64,000 nucleotides of DNA, from assembly GCF_947179515.1 (NCBI RefSeq), contig NC_067495.1, positions 26,516,924 through 26,580,923 on the forward strand. Reading direction: 5' to 3'. The translations under genes were made by a program, and so were the position numbers. Origin of the DNA: Apodemus sylvaticus (Eukaryota > Chordata > Mammalia > Rodentia > Muridae). A model generated the notes under the pieces. That model ran no database searches. It saw only the letters and a list, made by a program, of their open reading frames with translations, and was not told the origin of the DNA. Shown in pieces: positions 1 to 13,730 of the stretch. The stretch's first letter is position 1. Each line of letters starts with the position of its first letter.

Positions 1-164
1 CCAGGCAGGAACAATTCTGGGTCTAGAAAGTACCAAAACCTGGAAGGTGAGAGACTCTCAGGATCAATGGGAGTGACCCTAGATGAAATGCCCAAGAGTG
101 CGGAGAGGGAACTCGAAGAGGCTACCTCCAGTAGATAGACAGAGCCTTAAGAGGAGGGATTTGT
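1..164 (+). mobile_element. Possible Lx-type L1 3'UTR piece
   Basis: The segment with ggtgagagactctcagg and the later tgaaatgccc resembles the 3'UTR of the old rodent Lx family of L1, read on the + strand. It abuts an L1 ORF2 piece on the - strand, so the junction at about 164 may be an inversion or two unrelated fragments. It is identified from memory of the repeat family and is uncertain; it is also the one L1 piece that would lie sense to Glra2. Confidence 0.35.
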
Positions 165-2112
165 TTTACAGGATTGTTTTATCTTTCCTGGTTTTTGTTT
201 GTTTGTTTTACTATGATGATGTTGAATATTGTTCACTCATGATCTGTAATGAGTTGTGTTGGAATTTTGGTGGGAATTGCATTGAATCCGTAGATTGATT
301 TTGGTAAGATATCCATTTTCACTATGTTAATCCTACCTCTCCATGAGCAAAGGAAATCTTTCCATCTTCTGATAGCTTCTGCAATTTCTTTCTTCAGAGA
401 CTTGAAGTTCTACTCATATATATTTTTCACTTGCTTTGTTAGAGTTACACAAAGATATTTTGTAATTTTTTTTTTGCTATTATAAGGGATGTTTTTGCCC
501 TAAATTCTTTCTTGCCCTTACAGATCATGATTTGTATAAATAATCACTACTGATTTTTTTATTTAGTTAATTTTGTATGTGGCTACTTTACTTAAGGTGT
601 ATATATGTCGTAGGAGTTCTCTGGTAGAAGTTTCTGGGTAATTTATATATACTATCTTATCATCTACAAATGCTTTGACTTTTTTTTTCCAGTTTGTATG
701 TCCTTGATCTCCTTTGGTTGTCTTATTGCTCCAACTACAACTTCAAATACGATGTTGAATAGATACAGATGGGTCAGCTTTGTCTTGTCCCTGATTTTAG
801 AGAAATATTTTAAGTTTCTTTCCATTTAATTTTATGTTGACTATTGGCTTGTTGTTTATTGCTTTAAATGCATTTAGGTATGCCAAGGGGTGTTGGCTTT
901 TGTCAAAGAATTTTTCAGCATCTAATGAGATGATCATGTGATTTTTTTCCAGGTTGTTTATATTGATGGATTTTCATAAATTGAACCATCCCTACAGCCC
1001 TGGGATTAAGGCTATTTGGTCATGTTGGATGATGTATTTGATGTATGTTACTTGATTCAGTATGCAAGTATTTTGTTGAGTGTTTTTGCATCAATACTCA
1101 TAAGGAAAATTGGTCTGAAATTCTCTTTCTTTGTTGAGTCTTTGTATGGATTAGGTATCAGGGTAACTGTGGCCTCTTAGAATGAGTTCGACAAAATTCC
1201 TTATGTTTCTATTTTGTAGAATATTCAGAAGAATATTGGAATTAGTTCTTCTTTAAAAATCTGGTAGAATACTGATCTAAAACCATCTGGCCCTGGTTTT
1301 TGCTTTGCTTTGTTTTGTTTTGTTTTGTTTTGTTTTTCTGGTTGGGAGAATTTTAATAATTGCTTCTATTTCCTTAAGTGTTATAGTAATATTTAAATAG
1401 ATTACCTAATCTTGATTTAATTTTGGTAAGTGGAATCTATATTGCAAATCACCCATTTAGGTTAGATTTTCCAATTTTGTGATTTGCAGTCTTCTGTAGT
1501 AGGTTCTGAAGATTTTTTTAATTTGCTTGGTTTCTGTTGTTGTGCGCCCTTTTCATTTCTGATTTTGTTAACTTGGATACACTCTATTTTTCAGTTAGTT
1601 CACTTAAAGATTTATCTATATGGTTGATTTTCTCAAAAAACAAGCTGTTGATTTCATTGGCTTTTTGTATTTTTCTCTTCTACTTTATTGATAACAGCCC
1701 TGGCTTTATTTCTTGCCATCTACTCCTCTTGGGTGTGTTTAATTTTTTTTTTTTTTTTTGGTTCTAGAGCTTTCACATATGATTTTAGGTTGCTAGTATG
1801 AGAGCTCTCCAATTTCTTTTGAAGGCACTTGGTGCTATGAACATTTTTCTTTCATCATGTTCCATAAGTTTGTCTATGCTATGGCTCAATTTTTATTGAA
1901 TTATAGGAAGTCTTTAATTTCTTTCTTTATTCTCTCCCTGACTCAGTGGTTATTGAGTAGAAAGTTGTTTAGTTTCCATGAATTTATGTGCTTTCTGTTG
2001 TTTTTGTTGTTGTTGAAATCCAGCTTTAATCCATGATGATTTGATAAGGTACACACAGTTATTTCAATCTTACTGTATCTACTATGGCTTGCTTTGTTAC
2101 TGATGATATGGC
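165..2112 (-). mobile_element. Old L1 fragment, ORF2 reverse-transcriptase region
   Basis: Read on the - strand this matches L1 ORF2 from the end of the endonuclease/linker region (near 2100) through the reverse transcriptase (near 200). It aligns by eye with the better preserved copies at 13.7-15.4 kb and 53.8-55.6 kb. The RT active-site motif, normally FADD, reads FVDD near 660-671, and many stops and indels interrupt the frame. It has no 3'UTR, poly(A) or visible target-site duplication. It is an old dead fragment. Confidence 0.85.
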
Positions 2113-2149
2113 CATTTCCATAAGCAGCAGAACATGACCCTGAACTTCT

Positions 2150-2285
2150 CAATCCCTTGCTATCCTTATAGGCATGAGCTACCAATATCAGTGTGTGGGG
2201 GGTGGGGAGTGAGGTGGGGATCCAATACAAGTCTTCTTCCATGCTAGGCAAACACTCTACAAACTGAACTACACTCCTAGGCTTT
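2150..2285 (-). mobile_element. Probable B4/ID-type SINE fragment
   Basis: The stretch ending catgctaggcaaacactcta is the reverse complement of the tRNA-like head of rodent ID/B4 SINEs. The rest is diverged, so the boundaries are approximate. Confidence 0.45.
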
Positions 2286-5200
2286 CATTTTAAAAATTAT
2301 TTGAAATATGTCCTTCAGAATCCTTATCTGTCTAGGCTCAGAGAATTTCCCTGTTATTCTTAACACTAATTACCATCTCTCTGTGGCTCTGCAAGGTTCT
2401 TTTTTTCTGCCTTGTATTTCAATTACTGCCATACATGAGTTAATTGTAAGAACATGAATTTTTTTTAAATATACAGATTTAGAGTCAAATTCAATCTTTG
2501 GCACTTACCAAGCTCCACGATCTACAAAATTCAATTGCTCTCATTTTAAGAGTTGGATATTCATCTGTGGATATTTTTGTGAAAATTAAAGATGCAAATG
2601 TCAGAAAATATTATCTTTTCAAATACCAGAATGCAGTGAATTCAGTTTTGCAGGCTCTCATGCCTCTATAACATATACCAATGTGTATCATGTAGTTCAA
2701 AATCAACTAGAGAAAAAAATCCAAACAAGAAATTCAATAGTCCAAGGAAATTCTGGTACACTAGACCTCATTCTTTGGCTATGGTTTGCTTGGTCTTAGT
2801 GGAGACATTATAAAAGTATATTTGTGTTTGATAAATAAGTCCTTAATTAAAACCAGTGGTCTTATATAGTAAGCTATCTGCGGTCATATTTTGCCTCTTC
2901 TAAAGAATTAATACAGTATACTGTACAAGAAAGACTTAGCACACTGAATAACTACTGGCATTTCAAATATCCTTTATAAGTACCCCATTACTCTCTTATT
3001 TTATTATCATGACCCCCAAAGAGTGCAGTTACTGTTCTTGTAAATACTTTTTCCAAGTTAGTAGACTCACTGCCATTTAAGAAGTTGTTATATAATTTTT
3101 TTTTACTGTTTATTTCATTCTTATACCAAGTATAAGACAATTCTTGCTGTCTGTTATAGAATACAGGAGGCTGCTCATTTGGGAAATGTGGCAATATCGT
3201 TGCTTTCCTAAACAATCAGACAAATTCCTTCAATGCCTACTTCATTGTTAAGAAGACAATGCTCTGCATGATAACCATTTTTCTGGTGTAAGATGCAGTG
3301 TTGGGCATGACCTAAGTTGATGTGACCTGATAGAATGGGACATATGTAGAGCATGATGCTGGAAAGGAGAGTTATAAAAAGTAACACAGTGTATCAGCTG
3401 CTTCAGCTAGTCCCTTGGGCCTTGGGTGGTGTTTGTTCTAGTAAATACCGAACATTGTACACTGCTGAAATAAAATCAGGCTGTTGTCATTTCTTTTTGT
3501 CTTGTGAAAATCTCTCTTCTCTGTGTCATTGGCAGACATAGGTTCCAGACAAAGATCCAGAGGCAATCGTGTATCTCTGGTTCTGAAATTTGACACTTTA
3601 CTCATTGCTTAGAGTCTAAGGAGTTTGTCCTTAGGCAGGCTATGTGGATGGTCTCTGAAATCTGAGGGAAAAAATCTTGGTGAAGGAGAACTAGAGATTC
3701 CACATTCAAGAAACACAAGCCATTGGCAAATTTGAACTACAGAAATTCATTTTTCTAAAGGAGTTTTCAATGAGCCAGACAATACCTTGGGCATAAAAGA
3801 TCCAGATAGCTACTAGCATCAATTCCATAATAAAGAAATTTTACACGTTTACTTATTTGTTGTCTCTGCTGAGATTTCTCTACTCTCATATAATTCAGGA
3901 TCCCCTTTGCATGAATTAGATCTACCCACAGTAGTCTTTCCATATCAACTAAATTAAAGCAACCACATGCAGGCATGTCCACAGGCTAACCCAATAAGTG
4001 ATTGAGAATCTTGCCAGGTAGTTCTAGGTTATGTCAACTTGACTATCAAAGCTAGCCACCACAATTTTCTGAATATGTTTTATCATACCCTACCTTTTGA
4101 AAGTAGTTTTGCTGACTTGCCAAATTAATGATCCATGGCCAAAGTATGAAGAAGGATATACATCTTGCTTTGTTCATTTTCTTTAGATAAAGTCAGATTC
4201 TAAGTTGGCATTACTTAGTACTGCACAAATCCACAGCAATTAGTTAAGCCTCTGTGTAACATATATTATCCTTCCAATTTTTGTTGAGATTAGTATAAAA
4301 ATGGTAGCAAAGGTCTGGGCTTCATAAGACATGGTGGGCCAAATAATAGAAAAATGTAGAAGGTGAACATTTTAGAAGAAGATAAGTTTGTCTTACATGT
4401 CTGCTGTCTCATTATCGATGGTTGTTTTATTCCTTTGAATTAGATCACTTCTGAAAAGTCCCCATGACCTAGTTACATTCTGTTACCGTGGTAAGAAACT
4501 GTGACCTAAAGTGACTTGCTTATGAAAGGGATTGCTTGGCGCTTGCTTTCATATCACCATCAATCAACGAGAAGCTTAACTCTAATTAACTCTAGTTTAA
4601 AGAACAGTGGAGGAATGCTGCTTTCTGCCTAGTTCTCTAACTCTGACTTCCTCTGGAAAGACTGATAACTGGGTAATTGTTTGGTCCTTAAGGCTGGGTG
4701 CCTCCACCTTTAGAGTCATCCAACAATGACTGTCAAATACCAGAGAGACCTAGAAATTGGTAGTTTTCCTATATTTGGTTGCCTTTGCAATCTCAATCTG
4801 GTGCCAAAGGCTTAGAGGGTTCCTGAAGAGCCATTGGTTCTCTGTCTGCATTGGAAGCCCAGAAAAACTTTTTCTAACATCAAGGAAGGACTCAACAGCA
4901 ACAGCAGCAGGGGAAATTAACTCCTGGAAAGGAGGAAAGGCCAAGTGAGCAAAGATGAAATAATCTTCCTTCTGTTGTGGCTTTTATTTTTATCTAGGAT
5001 ACTACCAGAAGGGGCCATCGACATTTTCTAGTGGGTCTTCCCATGTCAATTAACACAATTAAGACAATTCCTCCATTGAGGCTCCATGCTCAGGTTATTT
5101 TAAAATTTGTGGCAAGTTGACATCTTAAACCATAAGTAATTGCAGAATTGTTTCTGCACAAAACATCCCATATCATCAAATCTTCTGCTTACCTTTGCAT

Positions 5201-7048
5201 AAGCTGTAGTCTACCTTTTCATAGCACTGGAGGTAAAAATGTCTGTAAATCCTTTTTGGTTCAGTTGCCAGTTATATGTGTTTGATTTAGTTTCTGATCT
5301 TCCCCCACTGTGCTTGAGATGTAATATAAAATCCATATGGGCTGACATTCCTTGTCCCTCTATAGATACATACAAATACCACTGGGAGTAGGTAGAGTGT
5401 AGATTTCTAGACAGACACCCAACTGTGACCCCTAAACAATCCTGTCTGATGACCAACTCTATTCACACATAAAAAGCCAACTTTTCCCTCATTGTCTCCC
5501 ATTCTTGACTCATACTGTGGCCTAATGCAAGAGCTTCAAAGGACTCTGACTCTAGTTATAGAATGATGTTTTAAATAGGATAAGATAAAAAGCATTCTTT
5601 ATTTAGATGCTAGAACTGAAAATAAAATGCACACTGAAATGAGACTTACCTAGATATTACCATGATGATGTTACAGTTAATTTACTCAGTTTTGATGAGC
5701 CTCAGAACACACACATTTGTTAGGCATTAAAAGCTGTGATCCTTTCTCTATATTTATGACTAGACCGTGTTTATCTTTATATTTTATAAGCCAGGAAAAT
5801 TATATCCTCATTTTGTAATTCTGTCTCCAAATATTCATCAACTTTGTGACTTGACTTAATGGAGAAATTAATGAGTATAACATAAGCACCCACAACAGAA
5901 TTAAGCAGTAAATCAAGGAAGTGTTTTAAAGCGCCATGGAAACCAGGTGATTCCATTCTTCTTAGAGATAAGTAAGGTTTCTAGGGTAGGAAGACCTGGT
6001 ATGTACTACACTAATGGATTGAGTAGGAGCTGAGCTAAGTGGTACCAAGAGGGTGGTTTTGGAGAAAAGCCTTCAAAAATGGAGCAGCTGGGGATAAAAT
6101 TATGAAGGAATGGAAATGGTGTTGTGTTCATAACAAATTCTTATAATTTCTGGAAAGCTCTGTTGAATTTGAAATCGAGTGCATAAATACAAATATACAA
6201 TGGATTGTCTCCTATGAAACACAGATAGGACCTTTGAATGTACACTTCAAGTAGAAGAAGAAAGTGCTCAGCAAAATATATGAAAGCTGAATAACTACTC
6301 GCCTTTGACGTCACCTGACTGGACTAGAAAAAAAAAAAAACGATTTACCTGCATTTGAAAGAAAATTTCTGCTGCATTAACATTCATCAGTCTGTAGAGA
6401 TTGAATAACTAGGAAGTGTCTTGGGAAAACTTGAGAGCCACACTTCCTTCTTTTATTTAATCTGCCCTATAAGATCACAGAATAGCTCTCTCCAGCCTCA
6501 TCAGATCATCATTTTGACTTAGTTTCCTCTCCAAAATGGGACTTAAGCAGGAGAATTAACACTAACACTATGACAACTTTTCTCTTCTCCTCAAGCCACG
6601 AAACTCCTTCTCAATGGATTAATATGTTTTCTCATATTCTATACAGCTTGGGGACAAGAAGAAATTCTTCATTTCAAGGTGCCTCCTTCAAACTGCTTTT
6701 AGATCTTGGAACTGTTCTCTCCCAATGTTAATATCCAACTCCACAAGTGAGAAATTGTATTTGGAAACAGAACAAGGAAGATTGAAATTCCCATAGTTTA
6801 AGAGGTGGCTCTATAACCTTCAGTGATAGTCTGCACTTTTACAAATGCTGAAAATTTTATTGATCCCAATCTCAACCATTTTAACCTCAGCTTCTATATG
6901 CAGGAGAAACTGTAGGGCATTTTTGGAATGCTAAGACTTATATTACAGAGATGATGGGCTGATTCAAAAATTTGCTAGCTGTGTAGGTGTATCTGATCAC
7001 AATGCAGGTTTGAACCAATAAAGTTTAAAGGGAGTGTATTACTTATTA
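2286..7048. other. No gene seen: unique intronic DNA
   Basis: About 4.8 kb of mostly single-copy, AT-rich sequence. Open frames are short, without recognisable domains. No SINE or LTR is clear to the eye. Nothing to annotate. Confidence 0.6.
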
Positions 7049-7061
7049 CCTTTGTTTTCTT

Positions 7062-8100
7062 TTTTTTTCTTTTTTTTTTATTTGATATAATTTATTTACA
7101 TTTCAAATGATTTCCCCTTTTCTAGCCCCCCCCCACTCCCCGAAAGTCCCGTAAGCCCCCTTCTCTTCCCCTGTCCTCCCTCCCACCCCTTCCCAGTTCC
7201 CCGTTCTGGTTTTGCCAAATACTGTTTCACTGAGTCTTTCCAGAACCAGGGACCACTCCTGCTTTCTTCTTGTATCTCATTTGATGTGTGGATTATGTTT
7301 TGGGTATTCCAGTTTTCTAGGTTAATAACCACTTATTAGTGAGTGCATACCATGATTCACCTTTTGAGTCTGGGTTACCTCACTTAGTATGATGTTCTCT
7401 AGCTCCATCCATTTGCCTAAGAATTTCATGAATTCATTGTTTCTAATGGCTGAATAGTACTCCATTGTGTAGATATACCACATTTTTTGTATCCACTCTT
7501 CTGTTGAGGGATACCTGGTTACAGAGTTTCTGTAGGGCAAAGGACACCATCAAGAGGACAGATCGGCAACCAACAAATTGGGAAAAGATCTTCACCAATC
7601 CTACATCAGATAGAGGGCTAATATCCAATATATATAAAGAACTCAAGAAGTTAGACTCCAGAAAACCGAACAACCCTATTAAAAAATGGGGTACAGAGTT
7701 AAACAAAGAATTCTCACCTGAAGAACTTCGGATGGCGGAGAAGCATCTTAAAAAATGCTCCACTTCATTAGTCATTAGGGAAATGCAAATCAAAACAACC
7801 CTAAGATTTCACCTTACACCAGTCAGAATGGCTAAGATTAAAAATTCAGGAGACAGCAGGTGTTGGAGAGGGTGCGGAGAAAGAGGAACACTCCTCCACT
7901 GCTGGTGGGGTTGCAAATTGGTACAACCACTCTGGAAAGCAGTCTGGCGGTTCCTCCGAAAACTGGGCACCTCACTTCCAGAAGATCCTGCTATACCACT
8001 CCTGGGCATATACCCAGAGGATTCCCCACCATGTAATAAGGATACATGCTCTACTATGTTCATAGCAGTCCTATTTATAATTGCCAGATGCTGGAAAGAA
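7062..8100 (-). mobile_element. L1Md copy, 5'-inverted (twin priming), with 13-bp TSD
   Basis: The left part (7062 to about 7528) is the L1 3'UTR and ORF2 C-terminus on the - strand, starting with an interrupted poly-T (the poly(A) tail). The right part (about 7529-8100) is the adjoining upstream ORF2 C-terminal region on the + strand. The + part ends at GCTGGAAAGAACC and the - part resumes with CCAGGTATCC, so almost nothing was lost at the switch. The 13-bp duplication cctttgttttctt flanks it exactly at 7049-7061 and 8101-8113. The 241-codon + strand frame over this region is inverted ORF2 and not a gene. The 3'UTR, with a G-rich sense strand, resembles Mus L1Md families. Confidence 0.95.
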
Positions 8101-8187
8101 CCTTTGTTTTCTTATGTCAGGAAGCCAAAGGAAAAGTCAGACGTTCTGGTGAAGCTGACTTATGTTGACAAGGGTTTCTGCTGCTTG

Positions 8188-8500
8188 TGACAGAATCCTT
8201 ATACAGCACCAATCCCCAAAGAAACATGTATAACATCACTGTGGATCTTTTAAGATACGTAAATTATTTTAGTGCATTCTTGCAGATTATATACTGGAGC
8301 AACGATTATCAATATTCCTTTAATATAGTTCCTCATGTTATTGGAACCCCAATCATAAAATTATTTCCATTGCTACTTCATAAGTTTAATTTTGCTAGTG
8401 TTATAAAAAAATCATAATGTAAATAGTTTGGGAGATAACAGTTTGCCAAAGGTGTCCTTACTCACAGGTGGAGAATGACTGCTGTAGAAGAAAGACACCC
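8188..8500 (+). mobile_element. URR1-like DNA transposon remnant
   Basis: The core tatagttcctcatgtta, followed by cataaaattatttcc, is shared with 59815-60030 and resembles the non-autonomous rodent hAT-type element URR1. The right end (gtggagaatgactgctgta) resembles its terminal sequence. No intact terminal inverted repeats are visible. The family name is from memory. Confidence 0.55.
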
Positions 8501-9724
8501 CATTTTAAAAGGGGTAAGATTTATGTTTTCAAAGCTTTACAACCTCTCTACAAGTTCCACCTTGTTTGAAGCATTTAAAACTATGAACAAATATCTGTAC
8601 TATAGAAGGTGTGACAGTGATCACTGGACAGTAATTAAAAGACAAATAATTAACATAGATAATTATGTGAGTTGCCATGCTCCTGGAGCAAAGCCATTGA
8701 TAACTGTGTTATTTCAAAGATCAATAAAAGAAGAACAGAAAAGGTGTCTCATTTCACTAGGGTTACTGAGCAGGCAAATGAAAGATATAAAAGCAGAAGT
8801 TTAAGCTAGGCCATTAATGTTAAAATGCTACGGAGACAGAAGTCAATTCTGAGGGCCAGGAAGACATAAATTCAGATCCAACATCACTTAGTGACTCTAA
8901 AAAGTTCTTTAGTGTTCTTAGAACTCCAGTAATCTTTTAGTTCCTCATTCATACAAAATGTTTAATGACTCTTAGAGGATAAAAGAAATAAAGCAGAGAG
9001 ACAGTTCTCCCTACCATCACCCTAATTTCTGTGCATACACATTTTCTGTTCACTACCTAGGCTATCTAGATTCCACTTACTTTCCACACTTAGTAGAAAT
9101 CAGATACTCTCTTGTGTTTCCTCCTTTGGGAGAAGCAAATGCCTAATAATGGAAGTGATAATTGTATCTCTATTTGGATAATAATTAGGCTGGTTCTGGA
9201 TCTCCCATTTTAGCTCTTTGTTAAGAGTAAACTTAGTGATGGTGTGTGATTTGAAGTTGGCATCTCCCCTGTGACTTTTTATGCGGAAAGATGAACAACC
9301 ATCTGTCTATTCACCTCATACCTGTCATTGATGACAGGCACCCGAACAAAGAAAGGATTCTACTTAAGGGTAGCTTGGCAAATCAATGGATTCATTGAGC
9401 TTGCTTAAAGGCACATTGGTAAAGGAGCTACATCCAGGAACATTGGTTCACAGAAATAACTATCACTAGAAAATCCTATTCAAGACTTTGATAGTGGTTT
9501 ATGAAGGTTGCATTACTAAAGTTCCATGTTCAACCAGTTGGCCACTCTGGCGAAGAGTCTCCTCTCCCCCAGAAATTTTTATTTTCTTTATGTAACCTTA
9601 GAGACGGGCCTCATTTGTCTAACAACATTCCTGCTTAGTAAGGGCCTTCCTTCTCCCTGTAAGACAGAGTGTTTGAATGTAGAAAAAGTAGCTATACATT
9701 ATTGTCCCATCAAAGATGAAGCAT
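8501..9724. other. No gene seen: unique intronic DNA
   Basis: About 1.2 kb without a recognisable repeat, ORF or RNA gene. Confidence 0.55.
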
Positions 9725-9868
9725 GGATCCTGGTGGTGTGATATAGGCCTTTAATCCCCACACTCAGGAGGCAGAGGCAAGTAAATCTTTGTGATTGCAA
9801 GGCCATATTAGTCTATACAGTAAGCTCCAGGCTTGCAGTGAAACCCTGTCTCAAAAAAAAAAAAAAAT
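9725..9868 (+). mobile_element. B1 SINE
   Basis: About 140 bp of 7SL-derived B1 in sense orientation. It runs from a diverged head (ggtggtgtgatataggcctt), through ggaggcagaggcaagtaaat, to gaaaccctgtctc and a poly(A) tail at 9853-9867. Several substitutions mark it as an older copy. Confidence 0.85.
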
Positions 9869-11439
9869 AGAAGGAAAACCATTTTACCATCTGCCCCCAA
9901 ATACATATTCTCATCATTCTTTGCTGCCATAAGAGCAGCTAACAAGCCTCCTCTAGTTACCATACTAGAAGTCTTAATGCTGTGATATGTTAGCATATAC
10001 ACAATTATATTCCCATCTGTCAGTAGGTACAAAGTTACTTTGCTTTGCTCAAAACCATGTCTGCATTTCACAGAATGCCATCATTTGTTCTGTGCTCCAT
10101 TTTGTCAAAAGTAATACCATCCCAAACAAAATGTTAAGGTCATTGCTATCTGGTTCTTTTTTTTCCCTCTTTCTCTCTCTTCACCTCACTGTGGCTGCCA
10201 ATAGCAGTAACACTAGGCAGTAACACTAGACACTAAATTACAGGGGTCAAGTGATTTCTTATTTTAATGCACAGGCTAGTAATAGTATCTTCAGAAATGC
10301 TTGAATGTATACTTAAACACTAGACATGAAATGACTTTGAAATGTATTTAATTTGGCTGGTTGGATCTCTTTTCCTAATGTTCAGTTTATGCCTCTCCTT
10401 ACTCCACACCTTCACAACATTTTTGTTCAGAAAATGTGAAAGCATTTGAAAGTTTTTGCCGCAGATATATCCAGTCCTCTCCAAGTGGAATCCAGTCCAG
10501 ATTTGGACTTAATTAACATGAGCCAACCATATGTGTGCACATTTTCTGAAAGGACCACACACAGATGGGAAGTGTTATTATATTTTTGTCTTTCCTAGCT
10601 GGTATTGCTCAATGCAGATGGGTATTTCCTATGATGCCTTTTTAATGTTTGGTAAACATGGACCATCCTACTCAGTGAGATTCTAAGCAGGAAAAGGAAT
10701 AGAAAAGCAGATGATCTAGACAATGTTGCCATTAGTTTCCTCCATATCCCAAGTTCAGAAGGAGGAAACAGAACACTGGGCTTGCTTATTTAGAATCAGC
10801 TGGGAGGAGAATGTAATCTTATATCTCAGGACCAACATGTAGATTTGGATCAGTCTAATACAATATTGAAAACGTGATGTATATTGAAACGTGAATAATG
10901 TGTCTGCTGCTAAAACACATTATTCTAAGGCTGTGTTTGTTGTTGTTGTTGTTGTTGTTGTTTTAACTTATCTAATTGAATACCTCCTTTCAGTATCAAA
11001 AGTCTGCCCTTGGAAACATGGATAGCAGACCTAGGAATCTATCAGCTGGTTTACACAAAGACAGACATGAAACTTGAAACTTAGTTTTGTGTCTTAACAA
11101 CCATGGGGACATATAGTTAAATATTTATTGTTTGATTTGTATGTAATTACCAAGAATTGATAGGATTTGAGCAAGGGTAAACTGAGATTATTATAGAAAT
11201 CTTAACTCCACACAATTTTCTCAATGTTTATGTGAAGATCCCTGTCAGAGTCAAGCCTGTACTTGCCCATGGGTCAGGAGATCATTAGACCAGATGAAGC
11301 ATAGAGTGTGTCCCATGGATAGGTCACTAACTCCATTCAGTTTAGAGGTTTCATTTATGTTATCAAAAAAGATTGTTTAGGTGAGGGAAAATAAGGTTCT
11401 TTAAATGAATAATTCGATAAAGCTTTTTAAAGTTGAAAT
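9869..11439. other. No gene seen: unique intronic DNA with a small (GTT)n run
   Basis: About 1.6 kb of unique DNA. The only distinct feature is the trinucleotide run listed separately. Confidence 0.55.
10935..10964 (+). repeat. (GTT)n microsatellite
   Basis: About ten uninterrupted GTT/TTG units. Confidence 0.9.
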
Positions 11440-11580
11440 TACTGGGTATGATATTAAAGCCTTTAATTGAAATACTTGGAGGAAGAGGCAGGCAGATCTC
11501 TGTGAGTTTGGGACTAGTCTGGTCTACATGGTGAGTTCAGGCAGTCAGAACTACACAGTGATACACTGCTTCAAAAAAGT
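11440..11580 (+). mobile_element. B1 SINE, diverged
   Basis: The B1 core is visible in sense orientation as ggaagaggcaggcagatctc, then tctgtgagtttgggactagt, then cagaactacacagtgata. The A-rich tail is degraded to caaaaaag. It is an old copy. Confidence 0.75.
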
Positions 11581-11642
11581 TAGATAATAAATTCTCAGTT
11601 ATGAAATATTCTTATGCTAAAGTGTGATTCCATTGAAGAAAT

Positions 11643-12985
11643 TCTTTTTTTTTAATTTTATTGTTTATATACATTACATCCTGACCAAAATTTCTCCTGT
11701 TCCTCCATACCTCCTAGTCATCCCTCTCCCCTAGGCTCACTCCTCCTCAGATTGCCTCCCAAAATCAAATAAAAGAGAAGGCCTCTCAGGGATATCAACC
11801 AAATAGGGTATAACAACTTATAATAAGACTAGGCATAAACCTTCATGTCAAAGCTGGATGAGGTGACCCAGTAGGAAGAAAATGATCCCAAAGATAGGAA
11901 AGAGTCAGAAATAGCTCTACTCCCATTATTAGGAATCCCACAAGAATGCCAAGCTATGCAACATAACTTATGTGCAAAAGATCTAGCTCAGACCTTAACT
12001 GGGTCCATGATTGTTGCTTCAATCTCTTTGAGCCCCATGAGCCCTGCTTAGTTGACACTGTGGGCTATGCTCTAATGGTATCCTCAAACCCTCTGGCTCA
12101 TAGACTCCTTCCTCCCTTTTTCTTTGGAGATCTCAGGCTTTATCTAGTGTTTGTGAGTCTCTACATCTGCTCCTATTGGTTGCTAAACTGTGACTCTCTG
12201 ATGACAATTTGACTAGGAACCAATGTATGAGTATAGCAGAATATCATTAGGAATCACTTCATTTCCTTTTGGAGGAGCTGTCTTATTTGTTTCTAATCCT
12301 AAGTCTCTGAGCTGATCGGTTTCTGGTTGCTAGCCATTTACATAGTGGTAGGGGTGGGTTCTTTCTCATGGTGTGTTCCTCAAGTAGGACCAGTCATTGG
12401 TTGGCTATTCCCACATATTCTGGGACACCATTATCCAAGCATATCTTGCAGGCAGAGCATATTGTAGGTCAAAGGTTTTGTGGCTGGGCTGGTGTCCCTG
12501 TCCCACTGCTAGAAGTCACCACCACCACCCGTCCAATTCCATTTCTTGCAGTACTTTTCTCCTGTTCCCCAGACTGTTTCCATCCTGCTTGCCCCCAGGC
12601 AACCAAGAAAAATCTATTCTATTTTCCCTTCCCGGGGAGATCCATGAGTCCCTCTTGAGCTTCCTTTGTCACTTAGACTCTCTGAGACTGTGAATTGTAG
12701 CATGGTTATCCTTTACTTTACAACTAATATCAATTTGCATATGAGTACACAAAATGCCTGTCTTTTTGGGTCTGGGTCACGCCACCCAGGGTGATCTATT
12801 CTAGCTCCATCCACCTGTCTGTAAATTTCCTTGATGTCATTGTTTTGAATAATTGATTAATATTCCATTTTGTTAATTTAACATATTTTCTTTATTGTTT
12901 GGTTGAGGGGCATCTAGGGTTATTTCATTTTTCTGGTTATTAGAAATGAAGCTTCTATGAGCATGGGCTAAGAAAGTGTCTCATT
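11643..12985 (-). mobile_element. Lx-type L1 3' end, 5'-truncated
   Basis: A poly-T at 11645-11653 marks the 3' end of an L1 on the - strand. The following 1 kb, including gttcctcaagtaggaccagt and aggtcaaaggttttgtggct, is the long 3'UTR of the old rodent Lx family. The last part (about 12700-12985) is the diverged ORF2 C-terminus, parallel to that seen in the other L1 copies. No target-site duplication was found. Confidence 0.75.
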
Positions 12986-13423
12986 TCAAGTGTTTGACAT
13001 GGGTGTCCCTTAAATATTGCCAATTGTTATGTACACTTACTGCCTAGGTGGAATCTTACTAACACAGCTCTTCTTCCTAATTGCTCAGTTACCTAGCTGA
13101 TCTCCCAGTATTCTTAAGCACTCAAAAGATTGTAGGTTGACAGTAATCTTGTCTTTGTCGCCCAAACTCTACGAACATGCTGTCAAGGATGACCTGGCTT
13201 ATCTCCCTTTTGTCTTGTTGTCCTAATAGATAGAATTGTCCTAATCACATAGAAGCCTACCTGGAGCTGTGTGACCTACCCTGGTGTGAAAAAGAACTTG
13301 GCAAAGTTAATGCTCCTGGAAAGTTTCAGATGTCATTTGCAAAGCTCTCTTTCATTCACCTTATGAAAAAATTGTTTTTAAGTTTATTAGTGGGCATGAA
13401 GTTATCTCTTGGTATGTGTGAAG
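12986..13423. other. No gene seen: short unique stretch between two L1 copies
   Basis: About 440 bp of unique sequence with no recognised element. Confidence 0.5.
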
Positions 13424-13730
13424 TAGTGTTTCTTTTGTATTTATTCGATATATTTTTTTATTTACATTTCAAATGATTTCCCCTTTTCTAGACCCCCACT
13501 CCCGAAAGTCCCATCACCCCCTTCCCTCCCCTTGTTTTCCCACCCATCCCTTCCCACTTCCCTGTTCTGGTTTTGCATTCTTCCTGTACCTCATTTGATG
13601 TGTGGATTATGTTTTCAGTATTCCCATTTTCTAGGTTAATATCCACTTACTACTGAGTGCATACCATGATTCATCTTTTGAGTCTGGGTTACCTCACTTA
13701 GTATGATATTCTCCAATTCCATCCATTTGC

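Noticed and set aside
7465..8190. 241-codon open frame on the + strand
   Set aside because: Most of it is inverted L1 ORF2 C-terminus between two target-site duplications, with intron sequence at the end. It is not a host gene.
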